A stretch of 64,000 nt of DNA from Echinometra lucunter (lineage: Eukaryota > Echinodermata > Echinoidea > Camarodonta > Echinometridae), in the NCBI GenBank assembly GCA_029962745.1, contig CM057156.1, positions 4,168,842-4,232,841 on the forward strand, given 5' to 3'. Positions within the stretch are counted from its first letter, which is position 1, and every line of letters begins with the position of its first letter. Position numbers and translations under genes: made by a program. Of this stretch, positions 33,205-45,902 are shown in pieces. The notes under the pieces are model-generated. The model saw only the letters and a list, made by a program, of their open reading frames with translations. It did no database searches and was not told where the DNA came from.

Positions 33205-33704
33205 NNNNNNNNNNNNNNNNNNNNNNNNNNNNNNNNNNNNNNNNNNNNNNNNNNNNNNNNNNNNNNNNNNNNNNNNNNNNNNNNNNNNNNNNNNNNNNNN
33301 NNNNNNNNNNNNNNNNNNNNNNNNNNNNNNNNNNNNNNNNNNNNNNNNNNNNNNNNNNNNNNNNNNNNNNNNNNNNNNNNNNNNNNNNNNNNNNNNNNNN
33401 NNNNNNNNNNNNNNNNNNNNNNNNNNNNNNNNNNNNNNNNNNNNNNNNNNNNNNNNNNNNNNNNNNNNNNNNNNNNNNNNNNNNNNNNNNNNNNNNNNNN
33501 NNNNNNNNNNNNNNNNNNNNNNNNNNNNNNNNNNNNNNNNNNNNNNNNNNNNNNNNNNNNNNNNNNNNNNNNNNNNNNNNNNNNNNNNNNNNNNNNNNNN
33601 NNNNNNNNNNNNNNNNNNNNNNNNNNNNNNNNNNNNNNNNNNNNNNNNNNNNNNNNNNNNNNNNNNNNNNNNNNNNNNNNNNNNNNNNNNNNNNNNNNNN
33701 NNNN
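33205..33704. other. Assembly gap (500 N)
   Basis: Exactly 500 unknown bases, which implies an arbitrary gap size. The left edge lies inside an ATC array. Frames drawn across it are meaningless. Confidence 1.
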
Positions 33705-34264
33705 GCGCCACATTTTTGTGCACAGGTCCATGGTTCTCGCCAGTGCATAACACCCATGGTTCCAGTACCATGCGCAAAGGGTTTCAGACAAGGAAGAACC
33801 ATGTGTGAAATTGCTGCACCATGCGTGGCAACAAGGGTAAAAAAATATTGGAGTATATGTTCCTAACAATAATGATAAATGTCACAGAATTGTTTTACAT
33901 TTTGCCAATGTATTTTTACTTTTATTCCATTAGCAGACAACTCCTGCTTACCAAGAAGTATTTTTCATTCTTTTACTATAGCATATACTGCCGCCACACC
34001 TAACTTTAGATGTTATTTCGTAAAACTTCAGAAACTTCCACGCTTTGCGCAGAGTGGGAACCGTGTGTGGATTTTTGACAGGTCTATGGGGTATGGGGCG
34101 ACAAAACATTGTCGCCGAGGCAGGACACAGTTTGGTTTGCTGCCTGGCTGTAAAAAGCGCAACAATCGAATTCCTCAAAAGTTAGCGAAAACATTGTTGT
34201 CACGAGATTGTTTGCGCAAATTTTAACAAAACTCTCTCTTATTTGAAATTGACGCGTTATTAAA
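33705..34264. other. No gene recognised
   Basis: It begins with degenerate CCATGGTTC-type units (33725-33830), which could be the end of another short-unit repeat. Nothing in the remainder matches a family I know. Confidence 0.4.
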
Positions 34265-34872
34265 TGCGTGTTCATTAGTATAAGTGGTGGCACAGAGAGA
34301 AACTTAAGAGCTATTAAGTATTATTATGTCAGTTTAACTTCTCATGTCAGCAATAACTGTCCCTTTTACCATGTGGATTTGTTATTGCTTGTTGGTCATT
34401 ACTTTTCAGCATGGATTTCTTGGATTATTATAGTGCTTATGTCTGTCTCATTATTAGTCATTATTAATCTAAATTTCTCTTCTTCGTTTAGTGTTTGAAA
34501 ATTTTGTAAAGTCATGTTGAGTTTAGACATCAGTCTTGATCTAAGATCGTTTAAATGGGTGCATTTCATTAGGAAGTGCGTTTCATCCCCTACGCCTGTA
34601 TTACAAAGTGAGCATATCCTATCTATTTGTGGTAATTTCTTGTAGCGACCTTCCTAAATCATTAGATTACTGTTACTTATCCTGATTTAAGCATGTTTAG
34701 TATATTTTGATTTTTGTGTTTTCTCCATATCAAGCAAAAGGCAGTTTTCCAATTTATAATTTGTTTTTTAGGGTTTTATATGTTCTTAATTTTGGAGAGT
34801 AGTCAATGTTATCATCATTTATAAGGCTGTCCTTCCAGGCTTTTTTATATCTGGCTTTTGATTTGCCCCGGG

Positions 34873-37330
34873 AATTTGATTTGATTTGATTTGATTTGAA
34901 ATGGTTTATTAGAGATAAAAACCATCGCAGCTTACAAAGCTGAATTGCGATTTTTCTTTTTTACAAAAATGGAGTGCAAACAATATATACATACATAACT
35001 AATGTGATTATAATACAATAACATTGATAATTATAAGTAATGCAGAAAGGTAGGTGGTAATGCCATCATACTGTACAAAGCTACGTCGTTGGTAACACCT
35101 TCCCCAACCGGCGTAAATCCACTTTGAGGAGTGGGGGGGGGGGGTGATCGACTTTTTAGCCGATTTTTTTTTTCTGTCGAATTCACACTTAAGTATAAAT
35201 ACACGCCCTCACCCACCTGCACAGACCCCCCCCCCCCTTACACACATTTTAATTTTTATCTTGCGAGCGAGCGAAGCCAGCGAGCCAAAAATAACCATTT
35301 ATCTGGTTTTCAATCGCATTTTCAAATGAAAATTCGAAAAAAAGACGAGTGAGCGAAGCGAACAAGCCAAAAATAACCGCTTTTCTGGTTTTCAATCGCA
35401 TTTTCAAATAGAAATTCTAAAATATGGTGGTTGTTTACGACAGATTATTAAAAATCATATTTAAAGATTAATTCAAATATCATTTCTTCCTTAAAAGTGT
35501 GTGGGGGGAATATTTGTACACGCCATCCCCCCTCTCAAAAAAGTAAATCCCCCGGGGATTTACGCCAATGCCCCCCCCCCCCCACCTGCCGAAAAATGAA
35601 GTAATGTGTTCGTTACATGTTTATTCAAGATCTTAAAGTTGCCAATCCAGTTAATGTTTCATTAAAAAGGGTGATTTTTTTTTTCAGTCTAGGGTATTGT
35701 AAAATAAAATCTACGAATTAATTCGAAATGATGGCACATCACTTTAGAGATGAAGGGAAAGATGGTCTGAGAGCTTGAAAAAGAGAATACAGAAGGAGGA
35801 AGCAAATCAGAAGGGTGTAGAGAAAAAAAAATAGTTAACCTGTAATGCTAGAAGAGAAATAGTGTAAGAAAAAAAGCAAATGTGTAATGCATTTGGTTCA
35901 AAACTCAAAAGCCAACCATATAAAATTTTATGATGACTTATTTTGGTTAAGCGCAAAATTATGAAATAATTAAATAAGGAATTGCACTACCGGTATTTTG
36001 CATACGTGTGGTCTTACAGCGCAATTCTGGGATTTGGGATTTGTGTCTCAAAGATCTAGAGTTGTCTGGTGGAAAATACTCTTTAAACTGGTTCGTGTGC
36101 AGTAGACTCTTCTGGAAGAATGACAAGCTCAAACTCTTTCTACGGTCAGCTAGAGACGTTACGTTCAACTGATCTAGAACACTGGCGTAGGTTGTGTATC
36201 TTCTACCAACTATGACTCTTAGAGCTCTCTTTTGGAGTCTTTCTAACCTGGTGATTTGGTTTTTTGTGAGACCTCCATTCCACATAGGGGCCGCGTATTC
36301 CAAAATGGGCCGTATATAGCATGTTTAGATAGTCAGCAGGTCATCCTGTGGTAGGCCGTGTCGTTTTAGCAACCTCCACAAGTGAATTACTGTTCGCTCG
36401 TTTTATTAGTCCATTTACATTTTCGTCCCATTTCAAATCGTTCTGGATAATCACACCAAGTATCTTAGTGGCACTGACAGTGGCCAGCTCATGGTTCCCA
36501 ATACGAACCGTGGGATGGGCTGGGGGAGACCGCAAAAACAAGCATTCATTTGAACGCATTTTGGGGGATTCAGTTTCATTTGGTTACTCTCACACCAGGT
36601 TAGAAAGTAATCCATTGATTGTTGTAAGAGGGATGCTAGAGTAGAGCTTCTACATTCCTCGATAGACAGATCATCCACATACTTAAAAGCAGATTAGTTG
36701 TCAAAACATGGATTGACATCGTTTACCATAGCCAGAATAATTATGGGACCTAATCGAGTTCCTTGCGGTACACCTGCATGTAGAAACAACCAATTAGAAC
36801 ACCTTGAGTGATAGAGAACACACTGTTGATGGTTAAACAGAAAATTCGCAACCCATGGGATAATAGATGGGCGGAAACCAAGGTCGATGAGCTTTCTTAG
36901 AGCTATTGTATGATCGACTCTATCGAAAGCCATAGTAAAATCTGTTACGATCACCGTTGACGTAGCCTTGGTATTGTCAGCATTCTTGTGCAAGAGGTGT
37001 AGCATGTAAATAAAGTAATGGTTCTTTGAAAGAAACTTCCTATTACCGAGCTGATTTGGGTCTAGTCTCAGTGCTATGTCTTGTAGAATCCACTTCGCTA
37101 TGAATCCTCCAGCTACTTTAGCAAAATGGCTAGTTAAAGAAATCGGCCTAAGTTTATCAATTGTAGGGAGGGTTACTTTTAGGTACTGGGATAACTATGG
37201 CTCGTTTCCAGTCATCCGGAACCTTGCTTTGCTTGAACGAGGTGTTGATGATGTCAGAAAGGGGTGTCGCCAGTTCGACTGAAATTCTCTGAATTTGCCA
37301 AATATAGCTTTCTCTTACCTTCTGATCAAG
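34873..37330 (-). mobile_element. Second LINE (Y) nested in LINE X
   Basis: RT motifs appear in order on the minus strand: LATPLSDIINTSF and DDWKRAIVIPVPK (37290-37165), TDFTMAFDRVDH, LGFRPSIIPWVANFL, AGVPQGTRLGPIIILAMVND (37005-36694), VDDLSIEE and MKLNPPKCVQM (36678-36500), KILGVIIQNDLKWDENV, and the C-terminal EYAAPMWNGGLTKNQ, LERLQKRALRVIVGRRY with a stop at 35959. The tail is an AAATC repeat (34878-34900). It is 5'-truncated inside RT and broken by frameshifts. On both sides lies LINE X coding sequence, so Y is younger than X. A G/C-run element (35107-35566) sits in its 3' UTR. Confidence 0.85.
35107..35566. mobile_element. G/C-run element with GGCGTAAATCC inverted ends
   Basis: The left end GGCGTAAATCCAC is matched by the inverted right end GGATTTACGCC near 35553-35563. 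G or C runs occur just inside each end and GCGAGCGAAGC repeats in the middle. A third, partial copy starts at about 49617 (CACTGGCGTAAATCCCGGGG). Confidence 0.55.
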
Positions 37331-37573
37331 AATGTATTGTGATTTTGCCAAATATGTGAGAACCCTAAAGAATGTAGTAGAGATTTCATGTGTTTGCAAT
37401 AATTACTGTTTATGTTCATGCCCTCGAAGTAAGCTTGTTTGACTAAACTATTGTTTGAGGTTACTATGTGATGCCAACACCCGACTGCATCTATTAGTGT
37501 AGTTAAAGCAAGGGGGAATCGTCCGGTTTCCGCCAAGAAGGCGCTGTTCATCGCCGACCTATTAGTTCCTATA

Positions 37574-38358
37574 GACCAATTTCACAACGCAAGAGGGCAG
37601 TTGATTGTTCGACAGAGTTCGACATACTGCGGTGGGCGCTCCAACTTTTATAGTACACAAGTCAATAGCGCGTTATGTACATTCGTTCAATTTTTTGTCT
37701 ATTTTGACCAATATATGCAGATTTCTTTTAATATTTGCAATGAGAAATTGTCAGGGAAGTTCAGGTCGCAGCTGTGCGGTACTCAAATGCCACAAGAAAT
37801 GGAGAAAGTTTAAAAATTGGAAGCTAACTGAGTGCGAAATTCACTCGCTTTTGACTCATGAAGCCTGTTTGTGTGAGAAGCCGTACTCCCTACACAGGTT
37901 TCCGTAAGCAATGCGAAGGAATCCGTCGCCATTGAGTAAAAATATCAACAGAAAGGACTTTGAAATCAAGAAACATGATCATTATGTACTTTGGCGTAAA
38001 ATTTAATGAGTGAAAACATGACTTTGTAAAGAGGGTAAGATTGAGGGCTCCCGTTTACTACGGCTTCTATGCTGCAATCGAACTTTTACTGACAAAACTA
38101 AGTTGAAAAACTATCGAAAGTACAAAAATACATCATACCTTCATCTGTCAGATATGGCCATTGTCTTACCTCATCTACCCATGTATCCATGCTTTATTTT
38201 ATTGATCTAGAATAAAGTAAATGGAACAATATTAGGGCATATCTCATATCTTACATTGATTTTGTACACAGAGCCAATCGCGGTCAGCCCGCTTGCACAC
38301 CGCAGCAATGGCGTCGCCGATAGAGGGCCATATACATAAACCGGAGGTGAAATTGGTC
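37574..38358. mobile_element. 785-bp TA-flanked element (GACCAATTTCAC ends) nested in LINE X
   Basis: The ends are a perfect 12-bp inverted repeat: GACCAATTTCAC at 37574-37585 and GTGAAATTGGTC at 38347-38358. TA lies on both sides (37572-37573 and 38359-38360). The sequence matches 21852-21894 plus 28326-29078 closely, i.e. the larger element without its 6.4-kb insert. Frames inside it are short and contain no transposase. It interrupts LINE X between the thumb and GRFPL segments. Confidence 0.8.
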
Positions 38359-38635
38359 TAATTGGAAATTAGGATTTTTATAAACTTTAGTTGTAGAGCT
38401 TCTGGTAGGAATGTTTTATAGCATATTTTAATTTCTTTTTTCTCATTTATCAGATATTCGAGCCCCCTTATTTCAGAGTTATACAGAATGATCGGTTTTA
38501 CACATGTATCAAAAACTTTCAAGTGTGGTATTAAGCATATTCGGTCTTTGGGGAAAATGTTTCGTAGGCTGAACACGGCTTTTTTGGCTTTATTGATCAG
38601 AGATATTTGATTGCATGAGTAAACGTCAGCGACGT

Positions 38636-39836
38636 AACAGGTGTCTGTTATCAGGGGAGGAGGGGGGGGGGGTTGGCCAAAAATTTCCCGGTAAGTCAGT
38701 CTAGAATCAGTAGGGTAGCTATAGGATTTTATTTCAGGGGGCGGTAGTGAGCACGCGAAGCGTGTGAATCACTTACTGAGCGCGCTTCGCACGCTCCCTA
38801 GGGGGGAGGGTGCAGGGAGGGGGGAGTTTCCCCCCCCCCCCCTCCCGCGCGAAGAGAGGAAGCTCCGACGTTTCTTTGTATTGTATTGTATTGTACTGTA
38901 TTGTATTGTATTTATTTATTCACGGTAAAAACTCACAATCAGTCAAAACAGACTGCTTTTTAGCGAGACCGTGACATATTATACAGGTAAAAGTGAGACA
39001 ATACGGTTTACAAAACATTTACAAAGCATTACATATAACACAGAAAAGGAAACATAAAATATTAAACAAACGAAGAAATAAAACTGCATAAAACCAATTT
39101 GTTGAGAGAATTATGAGAACTCTCTGAGCCCCCCCCCCCCCCAGCAAATGTGTCAGAAATCGATGGAATTAACTGATATAATGAATAAAATAAACTGATC
39201 TAATTGACGAGTATCACATGGCAAATAATTAAACAATTGAATACCTGTATAAAGTACCACCGTCCTTAAAAAAATTGTTTTGGGTTTTTCAAGGCTAAAC
39301 TTACAATAGTAATTACGAAGGGAATGTTTACTTTTCTTGATACTAATTCTGGAACAAAGAGAAGATGGAAGATGTCCATGCAATAGTTTAAAGATAAAAG
39401 AAACTGCCTGTTTTTTCCAACGTGATTCTAGTTTGTCAATGTTCAGAGAAGAATACAACAGAACGGTACTATATCTATAATCAACTCTTAACACTGCTTA
39501 AGATCATGCGTAGTGCTTGGTTTTGAAGAACACTCAATTCTTTAAGTAAAACCTTTCCTGCATTGAACCATACTATAGAGCAATAATCAAAATGTGGTTG
39601 AAAAAGTGATTTGTAAAGCATTACAGCCGTTTTCAAACTAATGTATTGCCTAAGCCGTTTCAGGGAATTGTTCCTTGTCTGCTCCCGATCTTCTTACGTT
39701 TCTCTATCTGTTATCAGTGGGGTGGGGGCAGAGCCAAAAGTTTCCCGGTAACTAAGTCTAGAATGAGTGGCGTAGCTAGGATTTCATTTTAGGGTGCGGT
39801 AGTGAGCACGCGAAACATAAAATATTAAACATAAAA
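38636..39836. mobile_element. G/C-run element with GCGAAGCG core, itself carrying LINE Z
   Basis: The element starts near GTGTCTGTTATCAGGGGAGG. It has GGTAGTGAGCACGCGAAGCG and GAGCGCGCTTCGCACGC inverted motifs and long G and C runs. It is interrupted at 38879-39664 and resumes with ATTGTTCCTTGTCTGCTCCC. The uninterrupted arrangement of the same sequence is seen at 60116-60390. The whole composite interrupts LINE X. Confidence 0.55.
38879..39664 (-). mobile_element. LINE Z 3' fragment
   Basis: On the minus strand the C-terminal part of a LINE ORF2 reads FDYCSIVWF, LQNQALRMIL, then LESRWKKQAVSFIFKLLHGH and an end at 39153. The 3' tail is a TACAAT repeat (38880-38912). ATTGT occurs at both borders and may be the target duplication. 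No RT core remains. Confidence 0.7.
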
Positions 39837-40060
39837 TATTAAACAATAGTGGCTATTACGCCACTGGTAAACGTGCCTGATGGTTCAAAGATGATTCCTA
39901 GATATTTGTATTCGTTAGTTATTTCCATATTTGTTTTATGACGTAAAAACTTATTTTTCTTAAGCATTCTTCCTGACTCATCATGCTTATTGAAAATCAT
40001 CATCTTTGTCTTTTGCATATTAATTTCTAAATTCCACCTTTCACAATATTCATTTAAAGG

Positions 40061-40541
40061 CATTGGCTAACTTTGTGAGTAGCTGATTTTAAAAATTCTC
40101 AAACTAAGATGAAACATGTGCATGAGTACTTGTATTTGTACTCAAAACCCCTGAAACCAACCATAATTTTGAATGAAAAAGTGTAAGTTAGACGCAAACG
40201 ACGATTTTATTATCCTTCGTCTCACGAGATAATCACTAAGAGGACCACTTTGCTTGAATTTGAAAATGCCGTTATGTTCCTCCCGCCGCGTGATACGCCA
40301 ATACACACAGTACGGTAAGGTGAGTCATACGCGCATGCGCACTCCTTATGTCTATTCTGTGCAACCGACCCTCGTATATTTTTCAAACATTGGTTCACAT
40401 TTTTGATATTTAAAAATACTTCCTGTGGATATTATACTTTGAAACTTTCAGACTGGTATTTTTACACTATAACCCTTATGTTTTTTCCATTTTCAAGTAA
40501 CAAAATACGATTTTTAAAAATCATAACAATGTTAACCAATG
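40061..40541. mobile_element. 481-bp inverted-repeat element nested in LINE X
   Basis: The left end CATTGGCTAACTTTGTGAGT and the inverted right end (reverse complement CATTGGTTAACATTGTTATG) match imperfectly over about 35 bp including TTTTTAAAAAT. It separates the YADD block (about 40560) from the EYCERWN block (40063) of LINE X, which are adjacent in intact relatives. It is non-coding. Confidence 0.6.
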
Positions 40542-42045
40542 TCTTTAAGTGGTTCAGTGCATTTTGAAGTCCACATTCCTTTTCAGCTATGAAGACAGGA
40601 TCATCTGCATACATAAGGCATGATTTTTGTTTCTCCAGAGCCTAAAGTCACCAGATGGCAATCATCTCCAAATGAATCTACAGTATCGTTCAAATATAAA
40701 GAAAAAATGGTTTGGCTTAGTACACATCCTTGTTTTACTCCTACCGAAGTTGAGAAAGAAGGGGTGATTTTATTTTGGAGTTCGATAGAAAATCGAACTT
40801 CTTTATACATTTTCAATTACATTGTAAAATTGACCAGTTATATTGTAATTTTTTAACTTGAAGGGTAAAAATTTTCAAGATAGAACGCTTTGCGGAAGTC
40901 CACAAGTGTATATATAAGTATTTATACTGTTAAGCATTTTATCAACTAACGTCTTTAAAGTAAAATGTGATCACTTGTTCTGTACCCTTTTCTAAAACCT
41001 ATCTGCCTAGAGGTTATTATGTCGTTTTCTTCGAGATATATTTGAAGTCTATTGTGAAGTAGTCTTGAGAACTTGTGAGAGCTATCCCTCTGTAATTAGA
41101 GGTCGTTATGAAACCCACCTTTGAATATTGGAGCTATGATATTTTCCCTCCAAATATCAGGATAAATACACTTTTTTAAAAATAGCATTGAATATATCTA
41201 CATAAGGAGTTTTTATGGCATCTAATACTTCTTTGTCTGTAATGTTAGAATTCAGTTTTCGTATATCATAGTTTGCACGTTTCGAGTCTTTTTCAAAATC
41301 AAAATTACTTTAAAGTCTTTGTTCATAAGCTTTTTGAAATGATCATGCCATTCTTTCGCTGTTATATTTGTGGAAGAATTATCTCTGTTCTTTTCTTTCA
41401 TTACGCCGACAAGTCTTCAAAATGATGAGGGGTCGTTTTGGTCTAGATATATGTTTCTTGTGAGCTCTGTGATTTCTATGTGATATTTGTCGAAGGAGTT
41501 TTTGTTCGTAAAGAACTTTTAGCCGTGGTGTCGTATTCCATGGTGTTTTTCTAAGGTCTCTGCATAGCTTCCGTATTAGTCGCAGTTTGGGTCTACAGAT
41601 CGAGTCAAACCATGGCTTATCATTAGTCTTTTTTCTTTTTAGTTACTCTCCTATTTTGGCCAAGAGAAACTCCTGCGGCAACTTTTAATATCTGAGTAAA
41701 GTTATCAACTGTTTAATTTATCTTCATTTTGTTATCTGGATTAGCATATAATGAAATGTCTGAAATATCTAATCTAATTTTTTTTCAAAATTCTCCTTGT
41801 TTAATTTCGTAATAAATCGCTCTTCATTCGTTCTGTTCCATTTACACGGTTTTATGTCATGTAAGACCATGTCATCATTAGTAAATACAAATGAATGAAG
41901 GGTTAATGTTATTTGGCAATGATCGGATAACAGAGGGCAGAATTCTCCAACTTCAAATGCTATAACTTTACTGAGTAATGAGGCGCTACATATACAGTAA
42001 TCGTCTATTGAGATATCTCTTGAATTGTAGAATGTATGTGTATTC

Positions 42046-42373
42046 GCATGATTGCAGGGGAGGCGGAGCTGGGACTTGGAGACGGGAGGAGGGGCACAGG
42101 GTCGAAACTATTCCAGGCACCCCAAAAGTGCCCATTAAGCATGAAAAATGCCCCTATTCAAACCTGTTCTTGCCTCCTTCTTACAAGGGCTCTTTTTTTT
42201 TTTGTAATTGCCCTTTCACCTTCCAGTCAGTGCCCTTTTCAATGTCTTCTGCTTCAGATAAGTCGTCCTTCTTACACCCTACAACTTTCCACCCTTTTCC
42301 ACCAAACTAATGACCCTATCTCATTTTTCATAGTGCTCTTTTCCCTTTTGAGAAGTGCGCCCTTATCACTTCA
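42046..42373. mobile_element. Probable G-rich mobile sequence at the 5' side of LINE X
   Basis: Endonuclease homology stops at about 42045, where GCAGGGGAGGCGGAGCTGGG begins. This resembles the CAGGGGCGG edges seen at 13055. The rest has no motif that I can name. Confidence 0.3.
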
Positions 42374-44262
42374 AGTCAAGTTCAGGTTTTATTTCCAATA
42401 TAACACAAGACATAATTTTTTTTTTCTATCATTTAAACAAAAATATCGTAAATAAACAAACATACATTTTTTTCCTCTAATTAACATCAAAACAAAAATT
42501 AAATGTCTACTTGACATAGTGTATTAAAAGATAAAAAAAATGATATTGGAAAAGAGAAATCCACAAAAAAGCAATGCTTGTAGTGACGTGGATTCCTCAA
42601 GGAAGAAAAGAGAAAGTAAAGAAAAGAAAACAGAAGAATGTGTGATACAGAGGTAGGTGAAGCAGCAGTATATATTACAATTGCAGATTCAGTCACACAG
42701 TGAGGACTCCGCCAGATGAACGATGCGTTGCGCATTTGAGACAATTAAAGAAGAGAAAGGACAATAGGAAAATGGAGAAATAAGACAAGATAACATAAGA
42801 CAAGACAAGACGAAAGAGGGACAAGACAAGAAAAGACAAGTCAAACAGACAGGAAACATAAGGGGGAAAAAAGAGGAGAAAATAGCAAGAAGTTAAAAAG
42901 TGGAAATGGGAGATGGGCTGCCACAGACCGACATGACATAACATGACCGACAACCAGACTGAAATAAAAAAAAATAGACAGGTGGGAATTTCGTATGTAT
43001 AGGATAGAGCGATGACCTTGATTAGACGTAACCAAAATTGAAATCTCAGTTCCATTTTTAACTGTTATAAGAATGAAGCAAGAAAAGTTAGCTTATGTTT
43101 AAATGCATTCAAAGAGACACTATCTTTAATATCATTACTAAGAGAGTTCCAGAATTTGGGACCGTTGTATATGAATGTGTTTTTGGCTAGTAAAGTTCTG
43201 CAGAAAGGTAAATGAAATTCGTAAGAGTGTCTCGTGGGATAATTATGGTAAGATTGATTTTTAAGGAACATGACATCAAAAATATGGGGAAGAGCATTAT
43301 TATTATAGTTGTACATAAATTGCCCTAACTGGAATAAATACAGGTCTCTGACTTTCAATATTTTACTCTCAAAGAACAACGGATCCGTATGTGAACGGAA
43401 GGCAGAGCTATGAATAACACGAAGTGCCTTTTTTTGCAAAAGTAACAATCTGTCTAATAGATATTGATGGGTATTTCCCCAAGCAAGAATCCCATAATTC
43501 AAATAGGGTAAAATTAACGATGAATAAAGCATAATAAGTGATGTCGAAGGAATAAAAAATTTCAGTCTGTTGATAATACCTATATTTCGTAAAAATTGTT
43601 TTGCATATATTTTCAATGTGATTTTTCCAAGAAAGTTTGTTGTCAACTATAATTCCAAGAAATTTTGTATGTGGAACAATTTCTAAGGGAGTATCATCAA
43701 AAATAATGTTCATTGGTAATGCGTTTATGGAATTACTGAATAACATATTTTGTTTTCTTGAGATTCAAAGATAATCTATTAGCTCTTATCCATTCAGTAA
43801 CTTTAATGAGTTCAGAGTTAATAACATTGACTAAAGTTTGTGGGCACTGGTGGGAGAAAAATAAGTTGGAATCATCAGCAAACAAGATAAGTGACAGAAT
43901 TTGGGATGACCTACAGAAATCATTAATGTAAAGGGTAAACAACAGTGGGCCCAGTAGACTACCTTGAGGGACTCCACATTTTATATCTTGCATGTTAGAA
44001 TTATGACCATTAACAAAAACATACTGTTGTCTACCGGATAGGTAGCTCCTGAACCACTCCAAGGCCTTCCCTCGCACCCCATAATGTGACAATTTATGTA
44101 ATAAGATTTCATGATTGATGGTGTCGAAGGCCTTGGAGAAGTCCAGGAAAATGCCCACCAGGTGACAAGATTTGTTGAGAGCACTTACTACTTTATCAAT
44201 AAAATTCAATAACGCATGAGTGGTGTTGTGCTTTTCGCGGAACCCCAAACTGAACTTCTAAT
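42374..44262 (-). mobile_element. 5'-truncated LINE (W), reverse transcriptase
   Basis: From the minus strand: FGFREKHNTTHALLNF, GIFLDFSKAFDTINHEILL, CGVPQGSLLGPLLFTLYIND, the catalytic LILFADDSNLFF and LSLNLKKTKYVI (44248-43733). After a frameshift come KFLGIIVDNKLSWKNHI and, after another, YLNYGILAWGNTH, LQKKALRVIHSSAF and FIYNGPKFWNSLSND, ending with a stop at 43065. A 3' UTR follows to a T-rich edge near 42374. It is fairly young-looking but has at least two frameshifts. Confidence 0.85.
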
Positions 44263-44924
44263 CAATGTCCCTATATATACTGAAATTTGGTAAGTGACCC
44301 CCTTTGACTGCGCATTTTGGTTATATAGTTCATTTGCCCTTCCGATTTATTTTGTTTTATTTCATTTGAATTAAAATCTTTATTTCCACGTTCACCTTAC
44401 ATCAGTTCAGTAACATAATTTAAAACATAAGTGTATCAAGTGAAGTAATACAAATATGCCAACCGTTATACCCGTACGCCCCGTACGGTTAAATAATATA
44501 AAAAATCTATTATCATAAATATCTTGATAAATAGATGCGCGATTGACTTATAACTGAACACTGTACACTGAGTAATTATGTCTTATTGTTTTACTTTGCT
44601 GTTTGGAATCACTATGATTATTTTTTCGATGGTATTACTCCCTAGGTACCGGGTTTATATACTGGCTCCACTCGCTGATTTCCTCTGTGTTATCATGGTG
44701 TGCCATGGGAATGGGAAGTCAAAACGCTATTGGAATGTGGTTTGGTACAATATATTTATTTATTATCATTTTTTATGATATCATTTCTCACTGTCGCGGA
44801 TCTTCGGGTGCGGTTCCAGCTCTATACAATACTCGTTCTTCTAGTGTCCATGGGCCATGATACGAGAAATAGCTTAATTTTGTAGTACCAAAACGATGGG
44901 GACAAACTGGAAACTCCTTTATTT

Positions 44925-45380
44925 TAACGGTATACCATTTTGGAATTCTCTACCTAAACTGTCAAAAAAAGTTGTAAAAAGTTACATTTAAAAAGATTAC
45001 TAAAACGACATCTGAAAAATTAGTCCCTTCTATTACTCCAATGTTAATTATTCTCATTACTGTAAACAGTTTGTATCGTTCCTACATAAGTTGTGGTCTC
45101 AAATCTTATATATCTTTATCTTCTATTAGTTTATCAGTTATTCTGCTTATATTTGAATGTTATGTGTTGATAATGTTAACATAGTGTGCAGTTATGTATC
45201 TCTGATATCATAGTATGACATTTAATTACTTCTCATCGGTTCAATGTATGGGACCCATTGGAAAATAAGTCTATCTTGGCTTTCATGAGCTATTTTGTCA
45301 AGGTATTTGATGCTTTTAAACCTATACTTGTCTTTCATGGTTATACCTGACGAATATAAAATCAATCAATCAATCAATTA
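44925..45380 (+). mobile_element. LINE 3' end fragment with ATCA tail
   Basis: The sequence reads FNGIPFWNSLPKLSKKVVKS and, after a frameshift, KRLLKRHLKN and a stop. This is the usual LINE ORF2 C-terminus. It ends in GACGAATATAAAATCAATCA and further ATCA repeats at 45360-45379. No RT core is present. Confidence 0.65.
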
Positions 45381-45385
45381 TGGTG

Positions 45386-45900
45386 ATAAACTGGATGAGA
45401 TGAGTTTGGGAAAGTGTACTCTTTTAGGAATTTGAGTTGGAATATATTTTGATTATGTGGAAGAATGTGTTTTATGTCTTTCTATGAAATGTTCTTGTCG
45501 CTTTGTTTTTCTAATTTCACGATGACTGCTAATTATTTATAAATTGTGTGATTCTAATTGATTATGAAACAATAAAACACATAATTTAAACAATAAGAGT
45601 AAATGTTCAGAAGTTATCTTTTTCCTGGGAAATTCGGAGTTGGGAAAGTACGTAGCCCATGCCATGGCTATGTCGTTATCACAGACCACTCCTCCCAAGT
45701 GCAATGCCCATGGTAGAGTTGGGGGGTTTGATCACTCGCAGCTCTCTAGCTCAAGGTGGGGATGGTGGGGGGGGGGGGGGGTCATAAAGCTGTTCGTTAA
45801 GTTATGAATGACTTTAAGAAACGGACTTGTATATTGCAAGTCAAATGGGAAAAATGGCATCGGATAATATATGCAGACGTATATTTATTTATTGTTTACA
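45386..45900. other. Non-coding stretch
   Basis: AT-rich DNA with CCATGCCATGG-type units at 45655-45715 and a G run at 45765-45781. No gene is seen. Confidence 0.4.
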
Positions 45901-45902
45901 AT

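Larger units (their letters stand above)
34265..42045 (-). mobile_element. Old non-LTR retrotransposon (LINE X), split by four later insertions
   Basis: Read along the minus strand, the pieces are: the end of the endonuclease domain (about 42045-41880: IDDYCICSASLLS, FEVGEF, LLSDHCQITL); a linker (NKPWFDSICRPKLR, near 41640); RT blocks (VGVKQGCVLS, FSLYLND and LMYADDPVFIAE, 40816-40545); thumb (EYCERWNLEINMQKTK, YKYLGIIFEPSGTF, 40063-39839; then CVKPIILYNSEIRGL, 38576-38365); a GRFPL ... CWHHIVTS segment (37551-37335); and a C-terminal zinc-knuckle-like CSLCN ... DETHFLMKC with TAA at 34401-34399. Each break coincides with another mobile element. Many frameshifts are present and the copy is dead. 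The exact clade is uncertain. Confidence 0.8.

Noticed and set aside
33019..33869. Frames of 200 or more codons around the first gap
   Set aside because: Most residues are unknown because they cross the 500 N bases.
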